Shown here one piece after another: positions 1-8,572 of a DNA stretch of 64,000 nt. A program made the position numbers and the translations under genes. A model generated the notes under the pieces. It was given only the letters and a program-made list of their open reading frames with translations, was not told where the DNA came from and made no database searches. Location: assembly GCA_045805605.1 (NCBI GenBank), contig JBJMKX010000058.1, positions 1 to 64,000 of the forward strand, in the 5' to 3' direction. The stretch is from DATBDE01 sp045805605 (GTDB lineage Bacteria > Actinomycetota > Thermoleophilia > Solirubrobacterales > Solirubrobacteraceae). The stretch's first letter is position 1. Every line of letters begins with the position of its first letter.

Positions 1-21
1 GTTGTAGCTCCGTTCCAGCGA

Positions 22-60
22 GCGCGAACGGCGGGTCTTGCCAGGTCACGCCGTTCGCGC
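22..60. terminator. strong hairpin upstream of murE
   Basis: A perfect 12-bp inverted repeat (22-33 with 49-60) encloses a 15-nt loop. No T-run follows. It most likely ends the gene upstream of the window, and it lies just before the murE promoter-like box. It could instead fold in a murE leader if transcription starts further upstream. Confidence 0.55.
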
Positions 61-70
61 GTTGCCGTCA

Positions 71-76
71 TAGACT
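71..76 (+). promoter_or_regulatory. -10-like box TAGACT for murE
   Basis: A TANNNT hexamer lies 10 nt before the murE ATG, and no Shine-Dalgarno sequence is visible. The transcript would have a 5' leader of only about 3-4 nt. It belongs to the leaderless pattern seen throughout the window. No convincing -35 is visible. Confidence 0.4.
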
Positions 77-86
77 CCGGCGCGGC

Positions 87-1505
87 ATGAACCTGCGCGA
101 GGTGATGGGCGATGGCCCCGCCGACGTCGAGGTGACCGGCCTCGCCTACGACAGCCGCCAGGCGGGCCCGGGCACGCTGTTCTTCTGCGTCAGCGGGTTC
201 CAGAGCGATGGTCACGACTACGCCCCCCAGGCGGTGAAGGCCGGGGCGGTGGGCCTGGTGGTGCAGCGCCCGCTTGGGCTCGGCGTTCCCGAGGTCGTGG
301 TCGGCGACGTCCGGGCGGCGATGGCGCCGGCCGCGGCCCGCTTCCACGGCGACCCCACGGCCCGCCTGCAGGTGGCCGGGATCACCGGCACCAACGGCAA
401 GACCACGACCGCCTGGCTCGTCCGCCACCTGCTGCAGGCGGCGCAGGTTCCCACCGGGCTGCTGGGGACGGTCACCTCGGTCATCGGAGGGCGGGAGGAG
501 CCGGTCGTCCGCACGACGCCCGAGGCGATCGAGCTGCAGCGCGACTTCGCGGAGATGGTCGCGGGCGGCGACGTGGCCTGCGCGATGGAGGTTTCCTCGC
601 ATGCGCTCGCGTTGCACCGGGCCGACGCGATTCACTGGGCAGCAGCGGTGTTTACCAATCTCAGCAGGGACCACCTCGACTTCCATCCCACCATGGAGGA
701 CTACTTCGTCGCGAAGCGGCGGCTGTTCGAGGCCGGCCCGCGAACGGCGGTGGTCAACGTCGACGATGCGTATGGCCGGCGCCTCGCCGAGGACCTCGAG
801 GACCCGGTCACGTTCGGCATCGACAGCGTGGACGCCGCCCTGCGCGCGACCGACGTCGAGATCGCGTTGACCGGCTCCCGCTTCCGCGTCGGGGCGCTGG
901 AGCTGTGCACGCCGCTGCCGGGGCGGTTCAACGTGCTCAACGTGCTCGGGGCGGTCGCGGCCGCGCGCGCGCTCGGTGTCGCCGACGACGTGATCGCCGA
1001 GGCGCTGGCGAGTGCCGGCCGCGTCCCCGGGCGCTTCGAGCCCGTCGACGCAGGCCAGCCGTTTGCGGTGCTCGTGGACTACGCCCACACGCCCGACTCG
1101 CTCGAGAACGTGCTGCGCGCCGCGCGCGAGTTGACCGATGGCCGCGTGATCGTCGTCTTCGGCGCCGGGGGTGACCGCGATCGCGGCAAGCGGCCGCTGA
1201 TGGGACGTGTTGCCCGCGCGCTGGCCGACCGCGTCGTCGTCACCTCCGACAACCCGCGCTCGGAGGATCCCGAGACGATCATCGCCCAGATCCTCGACGG
1301 GACGGGGGAGGGGGCCGAGGTCGAGGCGATCGTCGACCGCCGCGAGGCGATCGCGCGGGCGATCGAGCTCGCCGGCGCCGGCGACGTGGTCGTCATCGCC
1401 GGCAAGGGGCACGAGCAGGGGCAGGAGTTCGAGGACGGGCGCAAGGTGCCGTTCGACGACGTCACGGTCGCGCGCGAAGCGCTGACGTCGGAGGCGCTGC
1501 GGTGA
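87..1505 (+). CDS. murE: UDP-N-acetylmuramoyl-L-alanyl-D-glutamate--2,6-diaminopimelate ligase
   Basis: Cytoplasmic Mur ligase that adds the third residue of the peptidoglycan stem peptide in an ATP-dependent step. At 472 aa it has normal family length. The ATP-binding motif GITGTNGKTTT is at residues 99-109. The Mur central domain contains the TNLSRDHLDFH stretch near 190. The C-terminal domain carries DNPRSEDP near residue 389; the Arg of DNPR marks enzymes that use meso-diaminopimelate rather than L-lysine. It is the first gene of the murE-murF-mraY unit, and its TGA overlaps the murF GTG. The ATG at 87 is preceded by a TAGACT box rather than a ribosome-binding site. Confidence 0.96.
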   Translation: MNLREVMGDGPADVEVTGLAYDSRQAGPGTLFFCVSGFQSDGHDYAPQAVKAGAVGLVVQRPLGLGVPEVVVGDVRAAMAPAAARFHGDPTARLQVAGITGTNGKTTTAWLVRHLLQAAQVPTGLLGTVTSVIGGREEPVVRTTPEAIELQRDFAEMVAGGDVACAMEVSSHALALHRADAIHWAAAVFTNLSRDHLDFHPTMEDYFVAKRRLFEAGPRTAVVNVDDAYGRRLAEDLEDPVTFGIDSVDAALRATDVEIALTGSRFRVGALELCTPLPGRFNVLNVLGAVAAARALGVADDVIAEALASAGRVPGRFEPVDAGQPFAVLVDYAHTPDSLENVLRAARELTDGRVIVVFGAGGDRDRGKRPLMGRVARALADRVVVTSDNPRSEDPETIIAQILDGTGEGAEVEAIVDRREAIARAIELAGAGDVVVIAGKGHEQGQEFEDGRKVPFDDVTVAREALTSEALR

Positions 1506-2842
1506 AGGACTGGGACGCAAGGCGCATCGCCCGTGCTTCGGCAGCGGGACTGGTGCGACCGCCGCGCACGGCCGGCGGCCCCACCCGCGCCGTCGTCGAC
1601 TCGCGTGCCGTCCGCTCCGGCGACCTCTTCGTCGGCATCCGCGGCGAGCGCGACGACGGCGGCCGCTTTGCGGGCGCCGCGCTCGAAGCGGGCGCCTGGG
1701 GCGTCCTCGTCCCGCCCGACCACGTGCGGGACCTGCCCGGCGACGGCGCGGTCCTGGCCACGCGCGACCCGATCGCCGCGCTCGGCCGCCTGGCGCGCGC
1801 GTGGCGCGAGCAGCTCGATTGCAAGGTCATCGGCATCACCGGCTCGACGGGCAAGACCTCGACCAAGGAGATCCTCGCCGCCCTGCTCGCGCCGCACCGC
1901 ACGACGCTCGCCTCGCGTGCGAACTTCAACACCGAGATCGGCCTGCCGCTGAACGTGCTCGAGGCCGAGCCCGGCGTCGAGGCGATGGTGCTCGAGCTTG
2001 CCATGAGGGGCGCGGGCCAGATCGCGGAGCTGGCCGACATCGCGCGGCCCGACGTCGGCGTGGTCGTCAACGTGGGCCCCGTCCACCTCGAGCTGCTCGG
2101 CTCGATGGAGGCCATCGCCGCCGCCAAGGCCGAGCTCATCGTCGGGCTCGAGCCGGGCGGCACCGCCGTCGTGCCTGCGGGCGACGAGCTGCTCGCGCGC
2201 CATCTGCGCGACGACGTGCGCACGCTCACCTTCGGCGAGGGCGGCGACGTCCGGCTGGCCGGCCGCGCGGGAGCGACGGTGACCATCGATGCCGTCGGCG
2301 AGCGGCTCGAGCTCGAGGTGCCGTTCGGCCAGGCCTACCACCGCACGAACCTGCTGGCGGCGGTGGCGGCGGCGCTCGCGATCGGCGTCGAGCCGTCGGG
2401 CCCGGTCGACGTCCGCTTTTCGCCACTGCGCGGCGAGCGCGTCGAGCTCCCGGACGGCACCGTGATTCTCAACGACTGCTACAACGCCAACCCGATGTCG
2501 ATGCGCGCGGCCCTGGACGAGCTGGCGACCGCCGAGGCCCCGCGACGCGTGGCCGTGCTGGGCGACATGCTCGAGCTGGGTCCCGACGAGCGGTCCTACC
2601 ACGTCGAGGTCGGGCGCCAGGCGGCAGAGCGCGATGTCGACGTGCTCGTCACCGTTGGCCCGCTCGCCGCCGCGATGGGCGACGCATTTGGAGGCCAGGT
2701 CTATGCGGTCGCGGACGCCGGCGAGGCGGCGGCGTTGCTGCCCGAGGTCCTCGAGCCGGGCGACGTCGTGCTCGTCAAGGCCTCGCGCGGGGTCGGGCTC
2801 GAGGTGGTCGCCGAGGCGCTGCGCGAGCGCGTGGGGGCCTGA
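1502..2842 (+). CDS. murF: UDP-N-acetylmuramoyl-tripeptide--D-alanyl-D-alanine ligase
   Basis: Adds D-Ala-D-Ala to the UDP-MurNAc tripeptide, completing the soluble peptidoglycan precursor. The 446-aa product has the Mur ligase architecture. It contains an N-terminal uridine-binding domain with DSRAVRSGDLFVGI, the P-loop GITGSTGKTST near residues 111-121, the RANFNTEIGLPL stretch, and a C-terminal domain with LNDCYNANPMSM. The GTG start overlaps the murE stop in a GTGA, so the two genes are probably translationally coupled. mraY follows after 4 nt. Confidence 0.96.
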   Translation: MKDWDARRIARASAAGLVRPPRTAGGPTRAVVDSRAVRSGDLFVGIRGERDDGGRFAGAALEAGAWGVLVPPDHVRDLPGDGAVLATRDPIAALGRLARAWREQLDCKVIGITGSTGKTSTKEILAALLAPHRTTLASRANFNTEIGLPLNVLEAEPGVEAMVLELAMRGAGQIAELADIARPDVGVVVNVGPVHLELLGSMEAIAAAKAELIVGLEPGGTAVVPAGDELLARHLRDDVRTLTFGEGGDVRLAGRAGATVTIDAVGERLELEVPFGQAYHRTNLLAAVAAALAIGVEPSGPVDVRFSPLRGERVELPDGTVILNDCYNANPMSMRAALDELATAEAPRRVAVLGDMLELGPDERSYHVEVGRQAAERDVDVLVTVGPLAAAMGDAFGGQVYAVADAGEAAALLPEVLEPGDVVLVKASRGVGLEVVAEALRERVGA

Positions 2843-2846
2843 GCGC

Positions 2847-3815
2847 ATGGGCCAGGTGCTGATTGCAGGCACCGCTTCGCTGCTCATCTGCGTCTTTCTC
2901 TCGCCCAAGTTCATCGAGTTCCTGCGCGAACGCGAGTTCGGTCAGAACATCCGCCCGGAGGGGCCCGAAGGCCATCACGAGAAGGCGGGCACGCCGACGA
3001 TGGGCGGGGTCATCCTCGTGACCGCGATCTCGGTGCCGTTCCTCGTCCTCGGCGGTCAGAAACCGCAGTCGCTGGCGGTATTCGGCGTCGCGGTCGCGTG
3101 CGCGGCGCTCGGGTTCGCCGACGACTGGACGAAGATCGTCAAGCGCCGCTCGCTCGGGCTGCGCGCCCGCACCAAGCTCATCGTCACGATCGTGATCTCG
3201 ATCGGGCTGTTCCTGGCCACGACCAAGTGGGCGGACAAGAGCGAGGTGCTGCGCCTGCGCCTGGTCGACTACCAGATCGACCTCGGCGTCGCCTACATCG
3301 TCTTCGTGTACCTGGTGGTGGCGGGCACGACCAGCGCGGTCAACCTCACCGACGGACTCGACGGGCTGGCGGCCGGGTGCGCGGCGATCGTGCTGCTGTC
3401 GTTCATCGCGATCACCTTCGTCACAACGGGCCAGCGCGACCTCGCGGTGCTGTCGGCATGCCTCGTCGGGGCCTGCATCGGCTTTCTGTGGTTCAACTCG
3501 TTTCCCGCCCAGATCTTCATGGGCGACACCGGCTCGCTGTTCCTGGGCGGGGCGATCGCCGGCCTGGCGGTGATGACCAAGACCGAGGTCCTGCTGATCG
3601 TGATCGGCGGGATCTTCGTCGTCGAGGCGCTCTCGGTGGTGATCCAGGTCATCTCGTTCCAGGCCTTCCGCAAGCGGGTGTTCCTGATGGCGCCGATCCA
3701 CCACCACTTCGAGCTGCAGGCGTGGTCGGAGACCAAGATCATCCTGCGCTTCTGGATCGTCGCCGCCGTGTTCAGCGCGATCGGCTTCACGCTCTACCAG
3801 CAGTCGATCAAATGA
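2847..3815 (+). CDS. mraY: phospho-N-acetylmuramoyl-pentapeptide transferase
   Basis: Integral membrane enzyme that transfers phospho-MurNAc-pentapeptide to undecaprenyl phosphate, forming lipid I. The ATG at 2847 gives 322 aa, close to the usual length; the frame is open further upstream, but that stretch lies inside murF. Signatures are HHEKAGTPTMGG near residues 46-57, the catalytic FADDWTKI region, NLTDGLDGLAAG, FMGDTGSL, and the cytoplasmic His cluster PIHHHFE near 285. About ten hydrophobic segments alternate with these loops. It is the last gene before the dcw cluster is interrupted by an inverted block. Confidence 0.96.
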   Translation: MGQVLIAGTASLLICVFLSPKFIEFLREREFGQNIRPEGPEGHHEKAGTPTMGGVILVTAISVPFLVLGGQKPQSLAVFGVAVACAALGFADDWTKIVKRRSLGLRARTKLIVTIVISIGLFLATTKWADKSEVLRLRLVDYQIDLGVAYIVFVYLVVAGTTSAVNLTDGLDGLAAGCAAIVLLSFIAITFVTTGQRDLAVLSACLVGACIGFLWFNSFPAQIFMGDTGSLFLGGAIAGLAVMTKTEVLLIVIGGIFVVEALSVVIQVISFQAFRKRVFLMAPIHHHFELQAWSETKIILRFWIVAAVFSAIGFTLYQQSIK

Positions 3816-3844
3816 CCGGGAGGTGAGCGGGCACGGCCGCAGAG

Positions 3845-5128
3845 CTACCCGGAGCGGCCCGCCAGCAGCGCCTCGCGCGCCAACGGCAGCCCGTGCGGCG
3901 CGCCGGCCTTCGCGGCAAGGACCTGGTGCACGGATATGTCGCCGGCCTCGAAGGCAAGCGCCGAGCCGGTCATGTACAGGCGCCAGACGCGCTCCCGCTC
4001 CTGGCCCGCCTCGGCGACGGCGGGGTCGCGGTTGGCGGCGAGGTTGGCGAGCCAACGCCGCAGCGTCAGCACGTAGTGCTCGCGGAGCGACTCGGCGTCG
4101 CGGATCTCGAGCCCCGCGCGCTCCATCGTCGCGATCACCGTGCCCACCGGGTGCAGCTCGCCGTCCGGGAAGACATAGCGCGCGATGAAGCTGTGGCGGC
4201 CCCACGGGCGCGGCACGGCGCGGACGATCCCGTGGTTGAGGAACAGGCCGCCCGGGCGCAGCAGCCGCTTGACCCGCCCGACGTAGTCGGCCAGGCGGGC
4301 GCGGCCGACGTGCTCGTACATGCCCACGCTCGCCACCTTGTCGTAGGGGCCGTCGTCGACCTCGCGGTAGTCGGCCACGCGGATCTCGCAGCGGTCGGAG
4401 AGCTGCGCGTCGCGAATCCGCTCGCGCGCCAGCTCGGCCTGCGGCTCGCTGAGGGTGATGCCGACCGCCCGCACGCCGTGCTCGCGCGCCGCGTGCAGCA
4501 CGAGCGACCCCCATCCGCAGCCGATGTCGATCAGGCGCTCCCAGGGCTGCAGCCGCAGCTTGCGGCAGATGAGCTCGAGCTTGCGCTCCTGCGCCTCCTC
4601 GAGGGTGTCGTCGGGCGAGCCGAAGTACGCGCACGAGTAGACCATGGTCGGCCCGAGGACCAGGCGGTAGAAGGCGTTGGAGACGTCGTAGTGATGGCGG
4701 ACCGCCGCGCGATCGCGTCGCAGCGAGTGGCGGCGGCCACCGGCGAGCCGCGCCTCGCTCTCGGGGATGGCAGGACTGCGCAGCGACAGCGCGCCGACCC
4801 GTACGGTGGCGCGCATCGCCGCGAGTCGGTCGGCGGCGGAGAGGCGCAGCCCCTGGAAGCGCTCGCGCAGGGCCAGGCCGCGCTCGAGGTCGCCCTCGAC
4901 GTCCAGGGCGCCGGTCACCCACGCCCGCCCGAGCCCGAGCTCGTTGGGCTGGCGCAGCGCGTAGGAGAGCGCCTCGGGCCGCCGGACCACGAGGGTCAGC
5001 CCGGCGTCGACGCCCGCGGGCGGCGGCACCTCCGAGCCGTCCCAGAACCGCAGCACGAAGTCCCGCGCCCCCGGGGCGCGCCGATCGATCCGCTCGACCA
5101 CGGGCTCCACAAGTGCTGCGACGCTCAA
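3845..5128 (-). CDS. cyclopropane-fatty-acyl-phospholipid synthase family methyltransferase
   Basis: SAM-dependent enzyme of the Cfa/mycolic-acid cyclopropane synthase family. It modifies unsaturated acyl chains of membrane phospholipids, although the exact product (cyclopropane or methyl branch) cannot be read from sequence. Family motifs are MVYSCAYFGSPDDTLEEAQ, the SAM-binding loop LIDIGCGWGSL, and YDKVASVGMYEHVG. I choose the TTG at 5128 (427 aa) because a TACTCT box (minus strand, 5137-5142) lies 8 nt upstream; a GTG at 5110 is an alternative. It is antisense to the dcw genes and begins 19 nt from the divergent gene at 5148. Confidence 0.88.
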   Translation of the reverse strand: MSVAALVEPVVERIDRRAPGARDFVLRFWDGSEVPPPAGVDAGLTLVVRRPEALSYALRQPNELGLGRAWVTGALDVEGDLERGLALRERFQGLRLSAADRLAAMRATVRVGALSLRSPAIPESEARLAGGRRHSLRRDRAAVRHHYDVSNAFYRLVLGPTMVYSCAYFGSPDDTLEEAQERKLELICRKLRLQPWERLIDIGCGWGSLVLHAAREHGVRAVGITLSEPQAELARERIRDAQLSDRCEIRVADYREVDDGPYDKVASVGMYEHVGRARLADYVGRVKRLLRPGGLFLNHGIVRAVPRPWGRHSFIARYVFPDGELHPVGTVIATMERAGLEIRDAESLREHYVLTLRRWLANLAANRDPAVAEAGQERERVWRLYMTGSALAFEAGDISVHQVLAAKAGAPHGLPLAREALLAGRSG

Positions 5129-5147
5129 GCCATGGCAGAGTAACCAG

Positions 5148-5594
5148 ATGACCACGCACGCCGCCTTCACCCCGCAGGAGTGGGAGCTCATCCTCGAGGC
5201 GCCAACCGGCGCCGGAATGATCGTCGTCACCGCCTCGCGCGGCGGCACGTTCCGCGAGACGTTCTCGATGGCCAAGGCCTACGCCGAGGCCCGCGAGCGC
5301 CACGGCGCCAGCGAGCTGCTCGACGAGATCGTTTCCGCCAAGCCGAAGGTCGACCGCCACGCGAGCTCGCCGGACGACCTCGAGACGAAGGGCCTCCAGC
5401 ACCTGCGCGACGCCGTCGCCGCGCTCGAGGCCAAGGCCACGCCGCAGGAGGTCGAGGACTACCGGCGCTTCGTCGTCGGACTGGCCGAGCGCGTCGCCCA
5501 CGCGCACCGCGAGGACGGGCAGGAGGTCAGCGACGCCGAGCGCGCAGCCATCGAGAGGATCCAGGGCGCGCTGGGCCAGGGCGCGCTCGGCTAG
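5148..5594 (+). CDS. conserved hypothetical protein, 148 aa
   Basis: I do not recognise a named family. The protein is soluble, with no signal peptide or membrane segment. The N-terminal part contains GAGMIVVTASRGGTFRETF, followed by charged helical stretches (MAKAYAEARERHG, LLDEIVSAKP, GLQHLRDAVAAL, DYRRFVVGLAERVAHAHRE, VSDAERAAIERI). This suggests an all-helical fold after a short beta segment. Codon use matches the neighbours. Its start is divergent from the Cfa-family gene, and its TAG stop shares a CTAG tetramer with the stop of the convergent ATPase. It reads as a genuine gene of unknown role. Confidence 0.75.
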   Translation: MTTHAAFTPQEWELILEAPTGAGMIVVTASRGGTFRETFSMAKAYAEARERHGASELLDEIVSAKPKVDRHASSPDDLETKGLQHLRDAVAALEAKATPQEVEDYRRFVVGLAERVAHAHREDGQEVSDAERAAIERIQGALGQGALG

Positions 5595-6724
5595 GCACGC
5601 GCGATCCACTCGGCCAGGAACGGCTCGGCGATCGCGTACTCGCCGCGGCCGATCCGCGCCACGACGCCCTCGCGAGCCAGCGCGCGCAGGGCGGTCTGCA
5701 CGGTGGCGACGCTGGGCAGTGCATGCCGGCGCTGGTAGTCGGTGCTCAACGGCCGCCCGGGTTGGTCGCCCGCCAGGGCCTCGAGCACCAGCCGCTGGGC
5801 CGCCGATGCGCGCTCCCACAGCAGGCCGAAGTGCGCGTTCTCGGAGCGGAGCACCGCGTCGAGGGCCCGGTCGAGCGAGCCCTCTTCCTCCCACAAGAAG
5901 TACAGGAGCTCCTGGGTGGCGTACGGATGGCCCCCGGTCAGCGTGACGGCCCGAGCGGCGGTCTGCTCGTCGAGCTTCCGCCGCGTCGCCTCGAACCGCT
6001 CGAGCGCGAACGTCACGAACGGCTCGGGCGCGATCACGCCGAGCTCCATCTGCTTCGCGCTGCGCCAGAACGGCTCGTTCTCGTCGTTGAAGATCCGCTC
6101 GATCATGTGCCGCTTGGAGCCGAGGTAGACGTGAGCGACGTCGCCCTGCTCCTGGAAGACCGAGCGCATGAGCTTGAGCAGGCCGGGGTCGACGTCCATG
6201 ACCTCCTGGAACTCGTCCAGCACGAGCGCGACCCGCCTCCCGCGATCGGCCGCGAGCTTGCCGGGCAGCGCGAACAGGTCCTCGAGCGTCGCGTCGATCG
6301 CCGGCCGCGCCGCGCGGGCGTCGAACCCGAACGACACCGAGCCGTCCTGTGGGTCGACGGTCACGACCGGCTGGACGCGCAGCTCGGAGAACACCCGCAG
6401 GCGCTCGCGGGCGCGCAACAGCGGCGTGGCGAGATCGTCGTAGATCGCGTGGGCGAGCTTCTCGGCCAGCCGCTCCTTGGTCGGGGCCCGCATGAGGTCG
6501 ACCTGCGCGACCAGCACCCGGCGGCGCACGAGCCGCTGGGCGACGCGCCAGATCAGCGACGACTTGCCATAGCGGCGGGGGGCGAAGACGACGACGTCCT
6601 GCCCGTTGCGCATGTCGGCCGACAGCTCGGCGACTTCGCGCTCGCGGTCGGTGAAGGCCTCGTCGAGGGCGAGGGCGCCGAAGCGAAACGGGTTGGAGCG
6701 CGCCGGAGCGTCGCCTTTAGGCAC
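5591..6724 (-). CDS. archaeal-type AAA ATPase with C-terminal winged-helix region
   Basis: P-loop ATPase resembling the archaeal ATPase (ATPase_2) family of the STAND/AAA group. After an FTDREREVAEL entry segment the Walker A is APRRYGKSS near residues 48-56. Walker B is VALVLDEFQEV near 165-175, followed by a YLGSKRHMIERIF sensor-like region and GGHPYATQELL. The last ~80 residues look like a winged helix (STDYQRRHALPSVATVQTALRALAREGVV). Such ATPases are patchily distributed and usually of unknown function. The GTG start follows a CATAAT box by 6 nt, inside an AT-rich palindrome unlike the surrounding DNA. Confidence 0.8.
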   Translation of the reverse strand: MPKGDAPARSNPFRFGALALDEAFTDREREVAELSADMRNGQDVVVFAPRRYGKSSLIWRVAQRLVRRRVLVAQVDLMRAPTKERLAEKLAHAIYDDLATPLLRARERLRVFSELRVQPVVTVDPQDGSVSFGFDARAARPAIDATLEDLFALPGKLAADRGRRVALVLDEFQEVMDVDPGLLKLMRSVFQEQGDVAHVYLGSKRHMIERIFNDENEPFWRSAKQMELGVIAPEPFVTFALERFEATRRKLDEQTAARAVTLTGGHPYATQELLYFLWEEEGSLDRALDAVLRSENAHFGLLWERASAAQRLVLEALAGDQPGRPLSTDYQRRHALPSVATVQTALRALAREGVVARIGRGEYAIAEPFLAEWIARA

Positions 6725-6729
6725 GGCGC

Positions 6730-6751
6730 CATTATGTCATAGGAAATAATG
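6730..6751 (-). promoter_or_regulatory. AT-rich inverted repeat with -10-like box for the ATPase gene
   Basis: CATTAT (6730-6735) and ATAATG (6746-6751) form a perfect 6-bp inverted repeat in an island far richer in A+T than its surroundings. On the minus strand CATAAT lies 6 nt before the GTG start of the ATPase gene, which suggests a leaderless promoter covered by an operator-like palindrome. Self-regulation through the ATPase winged helix is possible but is inference. Confidence 0.45.
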
Positions 6752-6760
6752 TCTTTCGAC

Positions 6761-7168
6761 CTAAGCCGCTTGCACCACGGCGGTGCAAAACGCGCATCGA
6801 CTCGCCCGCATGGGGATCTCGCTCAGGCACTCCGGGCACGGATGCGTGCGCTCGGCCACGTCGGGCTCGGTCCGGAACCGGTCCATCAGCACGTTGACGG
6901 GCCGGACGACGAGGAAGAACACGGCGGTGGCAACGATTATGAACGAGAGGATGGCGTTGACCACGAGGCCGTAGCGGAACCGGCTGTCATTGACCGTAAA
7001 CGCCAGGTTCGAGAAGTCCGGCTGGCCGCCGATCGCCGCGATGACCGGGGTGATCAGGCCGGAGACGACGGTGGACACGATTCGCCCGAACGCCGCGCCG
7101 ATCACGACGCCGACCGCCAGGTCCACGACGTTGCCGCGCAGCAGGAACTGACGGAAGTCCTTGACCAT
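6761..7168 (-). CDS. mscL: large-conductance mechanosensitive channel with zinc-ribbon-like tail
   Basis: Homopentameric tension-gated membrane channel that releases solutes on hypo-osmotic shock. The ATG at 7168 gives 135 aa starting MVKDFRQFLLRGNVVDLAVG, the canonical MscL N-terminus. TM1 contains GVVIGAAFGRIV and TM2 contains NAILSFIIVATAVFFLVV. The cytoplasmic tail ends with two cysteine pairs (CPEC and CAFC), which look like a small zinc ribbon. An upstream ATG would add a Pro/Ala/Ser-rich extension and overlap the murD start, so I reject it. It belongs to the block inserted between mraY and murD. Confidence 0.93.
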   Translation of the reverse strand: MVKDFRQFLLRGNVVDLAVGVVIGAAFGRIVSTVVSGLITPVIAAIGGQPDFSNLAFTVNDSRFRYGLVVNAILSFIIVATAVFFLVVRPVNVLMDRFRTEPDVAERTHPCPECLSEIPMRASRCAFCTAVVQAA

Positions 7169-7261
7169 GTTCCCGCGCGGCGCGTCGGTGGGGCTGGGCG
7201 CGCTCGCCGACACGGCGGGTGACTTCGCGGCGCCGTCGGATCCACCTGCTTGCATGGCGGC

Positions 7262-8572
7262 GTGAAGCCGCGCCCGCCGCTGCCCGGCGGCCCCTACCTC
7301 ATCGTCGGCCTGGCCCGCTCCGGCGTTGCGGCGGCACTGGCGCTGCGCGCGCGAGGGGAGGAGGTCATCGCAACCGACAGCGGCAGGCCGGATGCCGGAA
7401 GGCTCATGGAGGCCGGCGTCGAAGTGCATCTCGATACGCCAGGCGGCGACCTGGTCGACCGTGCCCGGACACTGATCAAGAGCCCGGGCGTGCCGGCGCA
7501 GGCGCCCGCGATCGTGGCGGCCCGCGAGCGCGGGATCACGGTGATCGGCGAGCTGGAGCTGGCCTGGCGGCTGATCGACAGCGAATTCGTCGCGGTGACG
7601 GGCACGAACGGAAAGACGACCACCACTGAGCTCATCGGCCACATCCACGAGGAGGCGGGGATCCCGCACGCGGTGGGGGGGAACGTGGGCACGGCGGTGG
7701 CGTCGCTCGTCGGCGAGGCGGCCGGCGACCAGGTCGTGATCGCCGAGACGTCCTCGTTCCAGCTGGAGGACACCGAGGCCTTCGCGCCCGAGGCGGCCGT
7801 CCTGCTCAATCTCGCGGAGGACCACCTCGATCGCCACGGAACGTTCGAGGCCTATCGCGAGGCCAAGCTCCGGGCCTTCGCGCGGCAGGGCCCCGAGGAC
7901 GTTGCCGTCGCGCCGCCGGAGCTCGTCGGGATGCTTCCGGGGGACGCTGAACGGGTCGTGTTCGGCGCCGGCGGAGACGTCGACGAGCGCGACGGGGTGC
8001 TGCGCTGGCACGGCGAGCCCTTGCTCGGGCTCGAGGAGCTCGCGCTGCGCGGGCCGCACAACGCCAACAACGCCATGGCGGCTGCGGCGGTGTGCCTTGC
8101 CCGCGCCGTGGACGCCGACGCTGTGCGCGCCGGCCTGCACACGTTCGCCGGGGTCCCCCATCGTCTCGAGGAGGTCGCCGAACGGGACGGCGTCCTCTAC
8201 GTCAACGACTCCAAGGCCACGAACGTCGCCTCGGCCGTGGTCGCCCTGCGCTCCTTCGAAGCGGCGATCCACCTCATCGCCGGCGGGCGGGGCAAGGGCT
8301 CGGGCTTTCAGGCGCTGCGCGCGCCGGTGGCCGAGCGCTGCGCCGCCGTCTATCTGATCGGCGAGGCGACCGAGGCGCTGGACGCCGCCCTGGCCGGGGC
8401 GGGTGTGCCGGTGCGCCGGTGCGGCGACCTCGAGCGCGCCGTGGCGGACGCCCGCGCCGCCGCACAGCCGGGCGACGTCGTTCTGCTCTCGCCCGCCTGC
8501 ACGAGCTACGACCAGTACCCCGACTTCGAGGCGCGCGGCGACCATTTCCGCCGCCTGGCGGGACTCGGCTGA
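7262..8572 (+). CDS. murD: UDP-N-acetylmuramoyl-L-alanine--D-glutamate ligase
   Basis: Adds D-glutamate to UDP-MurNAc-L-Ala. The GTG at 7262 gives 436 aa beginning MKPRPPLPGGPYLIVGLARSG; a TTG at 7250 would add four residues. The N-terminal Rossmann-like domain is followed by the ATP-binding motif GTNGKTTTTEL near 114-124, SSFQLEDTE, NLAEDHLDRH, and C-terminal NDSKATN and GGRGKG motifs. It restarts the forward dcw genes after the inverted block, and its TGA overlaps the ftsW ATG (ATGA). No clear promoter is visible in the short gap to mscL. Confidence 0.95.
   Translation: MKPRPPLPGGPYLIVGLARSGVAAALALRARGEEVIATDSGRPDAGRLMEAGVEVHLDTPGGDLVDRARTLIKSPGVPAQAPAIVAARERGITVIGELELAWRLIDSEFVAVTGTNGKTTTTELIGHIHEEAGIPHAVGGNVGTAVASLVGEAAGDQVVIAETSSFQLEDTEAFAPEAAVLLNLAEDHLDRHGTFEAYREAKLRAFARQGPEDVAVAPPELVGMLPGDAERVVFGAGGDVDERDGVLRWHGEPLLGLEELALRGPHNANNAMAAAAVCLARAVDADAVRAGLHTFAGVPHRLEEVAERDGVLYVNDSKATNVASAVVALRSFEAAIHLIAGGRGKGSGFQALRAPVAERCAAVYLIGEATEALDAALAGAGVPVRRCGDLERAVADARAAAQPGDVVLLSPACTSYDQYPDFEARGDHFRRLAGLG

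Noticed and set aside
2775..5894. Very long open frame on the minus strand (over 1000 codons), and a similar one at 51211-54264
   Set aside because: Both are artefacts of GC-rich codon bias opposite to clearly recognisable genes (mraY, priA) and give Arg/Ala/Gly-rich translations with no domain.
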